Shown here one piece after another: positions 15,868 through 22,582 of a stretch of 24,553 nt of DNA (the stretch's first letter is position 1; each line of letters starts with the position of its first letter). The notes under the pieces are model-generated. The model saw only the letters and a list, made by a program, of their open reading frames with translations. It made no database searches and was not told the origin of the DNA. Both the position numbers and the translations under genes were made by a program. Source of the DNA: an uncultured Eubacteriales bacterium (GTDB lineage: Bacteria; Bacillota; Clostridia; Peptostreptococcales; Anaerovoracaceae); contig URGK01000038.1 of NCBI GenBank assembly GCA_900547295.1, positions 1-24,553 of the forward strand, read 5' to 3'.

Positions 15868-17145
15868 ATGAATGAAAAATCAATCGGAACCAAATGTGTA
15901 CAGGCCGGCTACAGACCGGGAAACGGAGAGCCGAGACAGATACCTATTATTCAGAGTACAACTTTTAAGTATGATACAAGTCAGGATATGGGTAAGCTGT
16001 TTGATTTAGAGGCATCAGGGTATTTCTACACAAGACTTCAGAACCCTACCAATGACTATGTGGCAGCCAAGATAGCAGCCCTTGAGGGCGGCAGCGCCGC
16101 AATGCTTACATCATCGGGACAGGCAGCTAATTTCTATGCTGTATTCAACATTGCCTCCTGCGGAGACCACGTTGTTGCCTCAAGCAGCATATACGGCGGC
16201 ACCTACAACCTGTTTGCAGTTACAATGAAGAAGATGGGCGTCGATTTTACATTTGTATCCCCATATGCTACAGACGAAGAGCTTGATGCCGCATTCAAGC
16301 CTAATACCAAGGCTGTATTCGGAGAAACAATAGCAAATCCTGCGCTTACTGTTTTAGACATCGAGAAATTTGCAGCGGCAGCTCACAGACACGGCGTACC
16401 GCTAATCATAGACAATACATTTGCCACCCCTATAAACTGCAGACCTTTTGAATGGGGCGCAGATATAGTTACTCATTCAACTACAAAATATATGGACGGC
16501 CACGGAGCAGGCGTGGGAGGCTGTATTGTTGATTCGGGCAAATTCAACTGGCTTGAACATGCTGATAAGTTCCCGGGACTGTGCACTCCTGATGACAGCT
16601 ATCACGGCATCACCTATGCTGAGAAATTCGGTATCGAGGGCGCATATATAACCAAGGCTACAGCGCAGCTTATGAGAGATTTCGGTTCAATTCAGTCACC
16701 GCAGAACGCATATATTCTCAATCTGGGACTTGAAAGCCTTCATGTCAGAGTTAAAAGACACCGTGAAAACGGACAGGCAGTTGCGGAATTCTTAAATCAG
16801 CATGACAAAATAGAGTGGGTTAAATACTGCGGTCTCAAGGGCGACAAGGACTACGAAATGGGACAGAAATATCTGCCAAACGGTTCCTGCGGCGTAGTAA
16901 GCTTCGGAGTTAAAGGCGGCAGAGCGGCAGCCGAAAAGTTTATGGCAAATTTAAAAGTTGCAGCTATAGAAACTCACGTTGCTGACGCAAGAACCTGCTG
17001 TCTGCATCCTGCAAGCTCAACTCACAGACAGATGACAGACAGTGAGCTTGAAGCGGCAGGCGTATCACCTGACCTTGTAAGATATTCCTGCGGTCTTGAA
17101 GATGCGGCTGACCTGATTGCTGATATTGAAAATGCACTGAAATAG
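15868..17145 (+). CDS. metY: O-acetylhomoserine sulfhydrylase (O-acetylhomoserine aminocarboxypropyltransferase)
   Basis: A 425-residue PLP enzyme that makes homocysteine from O-acetylhomoserine and sulfide. It shows the Cys/Met-metabolism fold: PIIQSTTFKYDTSQ near residue 31, YTRLQNPTND, SSGQAANF, IIDNTFATP, and the lysine site HSTTKYMDGHG (bases about 16470-16505), where Lys binds PLP. The length of about 425 fits MetY better than MetB or MetC (about 380-400), as does the insertion around LGLESLHVRVKRH. The ATG at 15868 follows GGAGG by 7 nt. It is followed 12 nt later by metA, whose product should supply its substrate. Expression is probably controlled by the attenuator upstream. Confidence 0.93.
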   Translation: MNEKSIGTKCVQAGYRPGNGEPRQIPIIQSTTFKYDTSQDMGKLFDLEASGYFYTRLQNPTNDYVAAKIAALEGGSAAMLTSSGQAANFYAVFNIASCGDHVVASSSIYGGTYNLFAVTMKKMGVDFTFVSPYATDEELDAAFKPNTKAVFGETIANPALTVLDIEKFAAAAHRHGVPLIIDNTFATPINCRPFEWGADIVTHSTTKYMDGHGAGVGGCIVDSGKFNWLEHADKFPGLCTPDDSYHGITYAEKFGIEGAYITKATAQLMRDFGSIQSPQNAYILNLGLESLHVRVKRHRENGQAVAEFLNQHDKIEWVKYCGLKGDKDYEMGQKYLPNGSCGVVSFGVKGGRAAAEKFMANLKVAAIETHVADARTCCLHPASSTHRQMTDSELEAAGVSPDLVRYSCGLEDAADLIADIENALK

Positions 17146-17157
17146 GAGGGGAATATT

Positions 17158-18084
17158 ATGCCTATCAGAATACCTGATAAACTGCCGGCAGCCAAGGTGC
17201 TTGCCAGTGAAAATATATTTACAATGAATGATACGAGGGCTACCACACAGGATATACGTCCTCTGCAGATACTTGTGCTTAATCTGATGCCTACGAAGGT
17301 AGCGACAGAGACACAGCTTGCAAGACTTCTGGGTAATACACCTCTGCAGGTAGAGCTTGAACTTATGCAGGTTAAGAGCCACGAGTCAAAGAATACATCA
17401 AAGGAGCATATGCTCAAATTCTATACCACCTTTGACAAGGTAAGGGACAGATATTTTGACGGAATGATTATAACGGGGGCTCCTGTAGAGCTTATGGACT
17501 TTGAAGAGGTGGAATACTGGCACGAGCTTTGCTCAATAATGGAATGGAGCAGGACGCACGTTTACAGTACGTTTCATATATGCTGGGGAGCGCAGGCAGC
17601 GCTGTATTATCATTTCGGAATACCTAAGAGAATTCTTGACGAGAAGCTGTTTGGCGTATTTCCTCACAAGGCTGACAAGAAGAATGCAATACTTCTCAGA
17701 GGCTTTGATGATGTGTTTATGGTACCTCATTCAAGGCATACCACTGTTGACAGGGAAGATATAGAAAGATGCAACAAGCTTAAAATACTGGCTTCCTCAG
17801 AGGAAGCAGGTGTGTATGCTGCAATGACCGATAACGGCAGGCAGATATTCATAACAGGACATTCTGAGTATGATGCGGACACGCTCAAACAGGAATATCT
17901 GAGGGATAAAAATCAGGGGCTTGATATCAAAATGCCTCAGAATTATTTCCCGGACAATGATGATACCAGAGAGCCGATAGTTACATGGAGAAGCCATGCA
18001 AACCTTATATATCAGAACTGGCTCAATTATTTCGTATATCAGGCGACACCTTATGCAATAGACAGCATAGGACCTGTAATATAG
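17158..18084 (+). CDS. metA: Homoserine O-acetyltransferase (MetA family)
   Basis: A 308-residue enzyme activating homoserine. Family residues fall at the standard positions: the nucleophile Cys142 in HICWGAQAALYYHFG, and His235 and Glu237 in TGHSEYD. Residue 111 is Glu (ITGAPVEL); in characterised MetA proteins Glu111 goes with acetyl-CoA and Gly111 with succinyl-CoA. It should therefore be an acetyltransferase despite the common label homoserine O-succinyltransferase. That fits the MetY upstream, which uses O-acetylhomoserine. AGGAGGGG precedes the ATG. Together with metY it forms a direct sulfhydrylation route to homocysteine. Confidence 0.94.
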   Translation: MPIRIPDKLPAAKVLASENIFTMNDTRATTQDIRPLQILVLNLMPTKVATETQLARLLGNTPLQVELELMQVKSHESKNTSKEHMLKFYTTFDKVRDRYFDGMIITGAPVELMDFEEVEYWHELCSIMEWSRTHVYSTFHICWGAQAALYYHFGIPKRILDEKLFGVFPHKADKKNAILLRGFDDVFMVPHSRHTTVDREDIERCNKLKILASSEEAGVYAAMTDNGRQIFITGHSEYDADTLKQEYLRDKNQGLDIKMPQNYFPDNDDTREPIVTWRSHANLIYQNWLNYFVYQATPYAIDSIGPVI

Positions 18085-18170
18085 GAATTTCAACGGTTGC
18101 AGGGTTTGACTTCTCGGAAATCCAATCCTCAGAAATACCGTAAAATACCGCAATATACCACAGTTTTTTA

Positions 18171-18215
18171 AAAAATTGGTGCAAAAATTGGCGTATAACC
18201 TAAAAAAATTGGCGT
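18171..18215 (+). repeat. Three copies of a 12-bp AT-rich unit
   Basis: AAAAATTGGTGC (18171-18182), AAAAATTGGCGT (18183-18194) and AAAAATTGGCGT (18204-18215). The first two are directly tandem and the third lies 9 bp on. They sit in the 350-bp gene-free stretch after metA. Their function is unknown; protein binding or remnant of a mobile-element end are possible. The rest of 18085-18230 holds nothing recognisable. Confidence 0.5.
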
Positions 18216-18231
18216 ACAGCAGTGCGAAGTT

Positions 18232-18287
18232 AATACCGACTCACAATATAGGGTTACATACCTGATATTAAGGGGTCGGTATTTTTT
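18232..18287 (+). terminator. Long nested terminator of the metYA operon
   Basis: AATACCGAC (18232-18240) and GTCGGTATT (18275-18283) are perfect 9-bp arms followed by TTTT. The 34-nt interior has its own stem (AATATAGG with CCTgATATT, one bulge). It lies 148 nt after metA, the first intrinsic terminator seen downstream. Confidence 0.65.
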
Positions 18288-18321
18288 ATTGGACAAAACG
18301 GACGGTTCTCGGACAGGCACT

Positions 18322-18344
18322 AAAAAAGGAAGCCTCTTAGCTCC
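18322..18344 (-). terminator. Minus-strand terminator candidate after the ATC-hydrolase-like gene
   Basis: Read on the minus strand, GGAGC (complement of 18340-18344) pairs with GCTTCC (complement of 18328-18333) with one bulge, then six T residues. It lies about 95 nt past the end of the minus-strand gene. The stem is short, so this is a moderate call. Confidence 0.4.
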
Positions 18345-18436
18345 ATTTCCCATAATCCTCATATAAGTTGTTACTTTTAATATATGTATGATTTGTTAAA
18401 TTTCCGATAAGTTCATAATATTAATATATCTCAATT

Positions 18437-18841
18437 CTATTTTTCAATCCATTTCGAACCTTTTTTCACAACATGAAAATCACAGCAATCTCCGCCGGTG
18501 GCAAGTGTCTTTGTCCTGTAAAGAACGCCTCCCATCATATCAATGGAGATATAGTCCATCTGACACATATGCTTAATAAGTTCGGGGTGTCCGTATTTTC
18601 TGCCAAGTGCACACAGGCCGCATTTGCGGTAGGTGCAGAAATACTCTGTTTCATCTCTGCCGGGTGTGTAGTCGGTCTGCCAGTTGTATTCGCTGTCGGA
18701 GATTTCATTGGCAACCTTAAACGCTGCAACTTTCTTCTTCTGCTTTTCAGCTACGAACGGGTCTTTTGCACCGAATGCCTTTTTATATAGAGGTGAGTTC
18801 ATAGTATCCGTAATCATACGGGAGAATATCTCTTCGTCCAT
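18437..18841 (-). CDS. L-2-amino-thiazoline-4-carboxylate (ATC) hydrolase-like protein, probably lacking its N-terminal part
   Basis: The 134-residue product matches the C-terminal part of the ATC_hydrolase family: MNSPLYKKAFGAKDPF, the Cys-rich YRKCGLCALGRKYGHPEL, a conserved MDYISIDMMGG, and RTKTLATGGDCCDF near the end. Family members I know are about 200 residues or more, so some 80 N-terminal residues seem missing. The frame stays open upstream of the ATG (YEACNGR is family-like) until it runs into the hydantoinase-like gene on the other strand at about 18860. The ATG at 18841 may allow a short product. The named reaction, ring opening of ATC to N-carbamoylcysteine, is from the family label; most members have no tested function. 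It may be a pseudogene. Confidence 0.65.
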   Translation of the reverse strand: MDEEIFSRMITDTMNSPLYKKAFGAKDPFVAEKQKKKVAAFKVANEISDSEYNWQTDYTPGRDETEYFCTYRKCGLCALGRKYGHPELIKHMCQMDYISIDMMGGVLYRTKTLATGGDCCDFHVVKKGSKWIEK

Positions 18842-18859
18842 TCTGCCGTTACAGGCTTC

Positions 18860-20008
18860 ATAGGCGGCACCACGACAGATGTGGCTCTTATCGAAAAGGG
18901 CAACGTGAATATCAAAAAAGAGGGAGCAAAGGTAGGAGGCTGGTTCACAAGAGTCGCGGCAGCACAGATATCCACTTTCTCATTTGGCGGAGACAGCCAT
19001 ATCAGAGTTTCAAAGACAGGTGAAATTCTCATAGGGCCTCAAAAGGTATATCCTGTATCATATATGTGCGACAGATTTCCGTATCTTGAAAACGAGCTTA
19101 AGCATTTTAACAGAAACGGTGAATACAAGGCATATTTTCCGCACGAAGCCGAGTCATATATTTTAAATGACAGCTTTGACGAGGCTGATTTGGAGGGGCT
19201 GTCCGAAACAGAGCGCAAGGTTATAGCCGCGCTTAAAAACGGACCGCACAGCGTTGACTATCTGGCAAAGCGCGCAGGCGTTGACGGAGAGGTGCTTATC
19301 CTTGACCGCATCATATTTTTGGGATATATACACAGAATAGGATTTACGACCACCGACCTGCTGCACGTAAAGGGCACATACAGAGAGTGGAATTCCAAGG
19401 CGGCAATCAGACTTGCTGGTATAATTTCCGACAGACTCGAGCTTTCGGTAGAGGAATTTATAGGCAGGACAGAGGAGCTTATGCAGGAGAGAATGGCGGG
19501 GATATGCTTCCAGAGCTGCCTTGACTTTGAGGATATCGACATTCAGCTTGACTCCTGCAAAGAGGGCAGGTTCTTTGTAAAGAGCGCAATAGCGGGAAAC
19601 AGCAGACTGCTTGATATAGGTATAAAAATGAAGAGGCCCGTACTCCTTATAGGCGCGCCTGCGCATGCGTGGAAAGACACTATAGCAAGGCTTACAGGCA
19701 CAGATATTATAATACCGCCTTATGCATCGGTTGCCAATGCGGTAGGGGCTGCGGTATGCAAAATCACCGAAAAAATAGAGATGACCATAATCAGAAAGAA
19801 CGATGAAATATTCCTTATGAGCAGCGAGGGCAGACACGTTTACAGCAGTGAGGAGGAGTGTATGTTTTATGCGGTTCATCTGGGACGTAAGGAAATAGAG
19901 CACAGACTGAAAGCGGCAGGCGTTCAGAGATGGGAAATCACGGAAGAAATGCACAGTAACGAAGAAAATACGCATAAAACATTGATAATAACCGGTGTTG
20001 GTATATAA
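18860..20008 (+). pseudogene. 5'-truncated hydantoinase/oxoprolinase family gene
   Basis: The frame starts abruptly within the conserved phosphate-binding motif of the hydantoinase A domain (IGGTTTDVALIEKG at 18860-18901). It continues normally with EGAKVGGWFTRV, FSFGGDSHI, a winged-helix-like segment (SETERKVIAALKNGPHSVD) and GAPAHAWKDTIARLTG to its end, about 380 residues. Full-length relatives are about 700 residues, so roughly the first 300 or more, including the N-terminal actin-like lobe, are gone. A GTG at 18881 could start translation but has no good ribosome binding site and would drop the motif. The break coincides with the 5' end of the divergent ATC-hydrolase-like gene. No other stop or frameshift interrupts the remainder, so the loss is probably recent. 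Confidence 0.75.
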
Positions 20009-20041
20009 TAGATGTATTACTTTAGACGGGAGATGATTTTG

Positions 20042-20536
20042 ATGAAAAAAATACTCAGACTGCAAAGCGCGCTTTTAAAGGAAATTGACAAATATGAGAA
20101 ACTCATTCCCGAAAGAGATCATTTTATCGACTGGGAGAGAGTTCATATAACAAGCTGCGCCAAAATAGGATATATAATGGCAGAAAAACGCGGAGTTGAT
20201 CCGATACTTGCCGCGGCTGCCTGCGCATGTCACGACTACGGCAGGATAATAACAGGCAAACAGCCGGGACATGCTGAAGCGGGATATGAGCCTGTGCAGG
20301 TGTTCCTTAAGAACACAGGTCTGTTTAATGACGACGAAATCAGCCAGATTGCAATAGCTGTCAAAAACCACAGCAAAAAGGCTGAAATAGGAAGTCCGCT
20401 GGAGGAAATCGTAAAGGATGCAGACGTACTTGACTTTTATCAGTACGGATATGATGTTGCCCGCAAAGAGCAGCAGGACAGACTTGAGGCCATACTGGGT
20501 CACAAGGTAAGCGGACTTAAATTCTCCGAGGATTAA
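20042..20536 (+). CDS. HD-domain hydrolase
   Basis: A 164-residue predicted metal-dependent phosphohydrolase. The HD-domain ligands are visible: His35 (ERVHITSCAKIG), His64-Asp65 (CACHDYGRI), His110 (AVKNHSKKAE) and Asp126 (VKDADVLDFYQYG). The last motif, with the following YG, recalls small YqeK-like or uncharacterised HD proteins; the substrate cannot be named. The ATG at 20042 is chosen over in-frame ATGs at 20012 and 20033 because GGGAG (20028-20032) lies 9 nt before it. It starts 33 nt after the hydantoinase-like gene and may be cotranscribed with it. Confidence 0.8.
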   Translation: MKKILRLQSALLKEIDKYEKLIPERDHFIDWERVHITSCAKIGYIMAEKRGVDPILAAAACACHDYGRIITGKQPGHAEAGYEPVQVFLKNTGLFNDDEISQIAIAVKNHSKKAEIGSPLEEIVKDADVLDFYQYGYDVARKEQQDRLEAILGHKVSGLKFSED

Positions 20537-20559
20537 TAAACTGAAAAGGGTATAGCAGG

Positions 20560-20587
20560 AGCGGTGTATGTTAACGCATATGCCGTT
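20560..20587 (+). terminator. Hairpin after the HD gene
   Basis: AGCGGTGTATG (20560-20570) pairs with CATATGCCGTT (20577-20587) in 11 bp with G-T pairs, followed by CTTTGTT. It may be a weak terminator for the HD gene. The same hairpin would bury the ribosome binding site and start codon of the short ORF at 20568. Confidence 0.45.
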
Positions 20588-20603
20588 CTTTGTTATAACA
20601 TAG
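20568..20603 (+). CDS. Possible 11-codon leader ORF upstream of ygiQ
   Basis: ATG at 20568, 6 nt after AGGAG (20557-20561), opens an ORF for MLTHMPFFVIT ending at TAG 20601-20603. The stop codon falls inside the left arm of the long hairpin at 20597-20634, an arrangement seen in translation-coupled attenuators. Chance is possible for so short an ORF. It is worth listing because of its ribosome binding site and position. Confidence 0.3.
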   Translation: MLTHMPFFVIT

Positions 20604-20634
20604 GAAATATCGACTTGTAGATATTTCCTATGTT
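20597..20634 (+). promoter_or_regulatory. Perfect 15-bp hairpin in the ygiQ leader
   Basis: AACATAGGAAATATC (20597-20611) and GATATTTCCTATGTT (20620-20634) are perfect inverted arms around an 8-nt loop, without a T tract. ATTTCCTAT of the right arm (20623-20631) is also complementary to ATAGGAAAT (20685-20693) in the terminator downstream, so alternative folding is possible. Confidence 0.6.
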
Positions 20635-20656
20635 TCAAAGAAAGCACCTTGAAAGT

Positions 20657-20677
20657 TATCGCACCTTGCGTGCGATA
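20657..20677 (+). repeat. 8-bp hairpin
   Basis: TATCGCAC (20657-20664) and GTGCGATA (20670-20677) form a perfect stem around CTTGC. It sits between the long hairpin and the terminator. Confidence 0.6.
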
Positions 20678-20678
20678 T

Positions 20679-20720
20679 GTGGAAATAGGAAATTTAATTC
20701 CGTATATTTCCACTTTTTTT
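20679..20720 (+). terminator. Intrinsic terminator upstream of ygiQ
   Basis: GTGGAAATA (20679-20687) pairs with TATTTCCAC (20705-20713), with GGAA/TTCC nested inside, followed by seven T residues. It either ends the HD-gene transcript or acts as an attenuator for ygiQ. Confidence 0.85.
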
Positions 20721-20744
20721 ATATTTTGCGTGGCTTTTCGATTA

Positions 20745-20775
20745 TTTCTGTGATAAAATAATGTAATCACAGAAA
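20745..20775. promoter_or_regulatory. 31-bp palindrome just upstream of ygiQ
   Basis: TTTCTGTGAT (20745-20754) and ATCACAGAAA (20766-20775) are perfect 10-bp arms around 11 nt (AAAATAATGTA). The left arm and spacer contain a -10-like GATAAAAT. The right arm touches the ribosome binding site (AAAGGA), 10 nt before the start codon. It could be a repressor site or an mRNA hairpin that limits ribosome access. No good -35 box was found. Confidence 0.6.
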
Positions 20776-20785
20776 GGACTTATTT

Positions 20786-22582
20786 ATGGCATTTTTACCT
20801 ATATCAAAACAGGATATGAAAGACAGAGGCTGGGAGCAGGCTGACTTTGTGCTTGTCACAGGAGATGCGTATGTTGACCATCATTCCTTTGGCACTGCGA
20901 TAATATCGAGAGTCCTCGAAAGCTGCGGCTACAGGGTTGCAATACTTGCGCAGCCTGACTACAAATCATGCGAGGATTTCAAACGCTTCGGCAGACCAAG
21001 ACTTGCCTATCTTATAAACAGCGGCAATGTTGACTCTATGGTCAACAACTTCTCTGTATTTAAGCACAGAAGAAAAACAGACATCTATGCGCCGGGAGGC
21101 AGGGCAGGCAAAAGGCCGGACAGAGCTGTCATTGTATACAGCAACAGAGCAAGAGAAGCCTACAAAGACGTTCCCGTTATAATCGGGGGACTTGAAGCAA
21201 GCCTCAGGAGATTTGCGCATTACGACTACTGGGAGGATAGAGTGAGACGATCCATACTTATGGACTCAAGAGCGGACCTCCTTATATACGGTATGGGCGA
21301 AAGAGCGATAATCGAAATAGCCGAGGCTCTTGACAGCGGCATAGAGGCAAAGGATATATGCTGGATTAAAGGCACCTGCTTTAAAACAGCGGAGCCTGAC
21401 GATGATGTGGATATAATTCCGTCATTTGAAGAGGTAAGAGATGACAAAAAAGCATACTGCAAAAGCTTTGCAATGCAGTACAGAAACAACGACTGCATAA
21501 GCGGCAGGAGGCTTGCCCAGAAATATGACAGCAATACCTATGTGGTTCAGAATATGCCACAGATGCCCCTTGAGAGAGAGGAACTTGACCACGTTTACGA
21601 ACTGCCCTATGAGGGAGAGTATCACCCTGTATATGAGAGGCAGGGCGGCATACCCGGATTTAACGAAGTCAAATTCAGTATAGTAAGCTGCAGAGGCTGC
21701 TTCGGAGGCTGCGCTTTCTGCGCTCTGACATACCATCAGGGCAGAGAGGTAAGGTCAAGAAGCGCAGAGTCAATAGTAAACGAAGCCCGCGGACTTACAG
21801 AAAAAAAGGACTTCAAAGGATACATTCACGATGTGGGAGGTCCTACGGCAAACTTCAGACACCCCTCATGCAGTAAACAGCTTGAAATGGGAATGTGCAA
21901 AAACAGGGACTGCCTGTATCCGAAGCCCTGCAGGGAACTTTATGTAGACCACAGCGACTATCTTGATGTATTAAAACAGGTGAGAGCGCTTCCAAAAGTC
22001 AAAAAAGTATTTATAAGATCAGGCATCAGATATGACTATCTTATGGCAGACAGGGACAGGACATTTATAAAGGAGCTGTGCGCAAATCACGTCAGCGGCA
22101 CACTCAAGGTTGCTCCGGAGCATTCCTCTCCGGAAGTGCTTTCATATATGCACAAGCCGTCTATAGATGTATTTACAGGATTTGCAAAGGAATATTTCAG
22201 AGAAAACGACAGACTGGGCAAAAAACAGTATCTGATACCGTATCTCATATCGTCGCACCCGGGCAGCACCCTCAGGGATGCTGTGGAGCTTGCGGAGTTT
22301 TTAAACAGATACGGATTTGTGCCCGATCAGGTGCAGGACTTTTATCCGACGCCTGCAACACTTGCAACCTGTATGTATTATACCGAAATGAACCCGTTTA
22401 CAGGCGAGAACGTATACGTTGCAAAGGATATGGAAGAAAAGAAAATGCAGAGGGCGCTGATACACTATAACAGACCCGAAAACCGCCAGCTTGTTAAAAA
22501 AGCACTGATTAAGGCAGGCAGAGAGGACCTTATAAGCGTGCTGCTGCCGCCTCAGAACAGAAAAGGAAAAAAACGCAGATGA
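20786..22582 (+). CDS. YgiQ family radical SAM protein
   Basis: A 598-residue protein. The N-terminal part (DFVLVTGDAYVDHHSFG, residues 20-36; GGLEASLRRFAHYDYW, 134-149) is the YgiQ-type domain found ahead of the radical SAM core. Cys305, Cys309 and Cys312 form the CxxxCxxC cluster motif (CFGGCAFC), with an extra Cys302. KVAPEHSS and YLISSHPG follow as usual for the family. A lysine/arginine-rich tail (NRKGKKRR) ends it. The biochemical role of YgiQ proteins is not established to my knowledge. Its stop overlaps the start of a DNA methyltransferase gene (ATGA), so the two are translationally coupled. The elaborate upstream region suggests regulated expression. Confidence 0.92.
   Translation: MAFLPISKQDMKDRGWEQADFVLVTGDAYVDHHSFGTAIISRVLESCGYRVAILAQPDYKSCEDFKRFGRPRLAYLINSGNVDSMVNNFSVFKHRRKTDIYAPGGRAGKRPDRAVIVYSNRAREAYKDVPVIIGGLEASLRRFAHYDYWEDRVRRSILMDSRADLLIYGMGERAIIEIAEALDSGIEAKDICWIKGTCFKTAEPDDDVDIIPSFEEVRDDKKAYCKSFAMQYRNNDCISGRRLAQKYDSNTYVVQNMPQMPLEREELDHVYELPYEGEYHPVYERQGGIPGFNEVKFSIVSCRGCFGGCAFCALTYHQGREVRSRSAESIVNEARGLTEKKDFKGYIHDVGGPTANFRHPSCSKQLEMGMCKNRDCLYPKPCRELYVDHSDYLDVLKQVRALPKVKKVFIRSGIRYDYLMADRDRTFIKELCANHVSGTLKVAPEHSSPEVLSYMHKPSIDVFTGFAKEYFRENDRLGKKQYLIPYLISSHPGSTLRDAVELAEFLNRYGFVPDQVQDFYPTPATLATCMYYTEMNPFTGENVYVAKDMEEKKMQRALIHYNRPENRQLVKKALIKAGREDLISVLLPPQNRKGKKRR

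Noticed and set aside
20012..20041. Upstream start for the HD protein at ATG 20012
   Set aside because: No ribosome binding site before it, and the extra residues are atypical; GGGAG fits the ATG at 20042.
19163..20065. 300-codon minus-strand open frame
   Set aside because: Antisense to the hydantoinase-like gene, whose plus-strand protein is clearly homologous; the minus product is Tyr/Cys-rich and unrecognisable.
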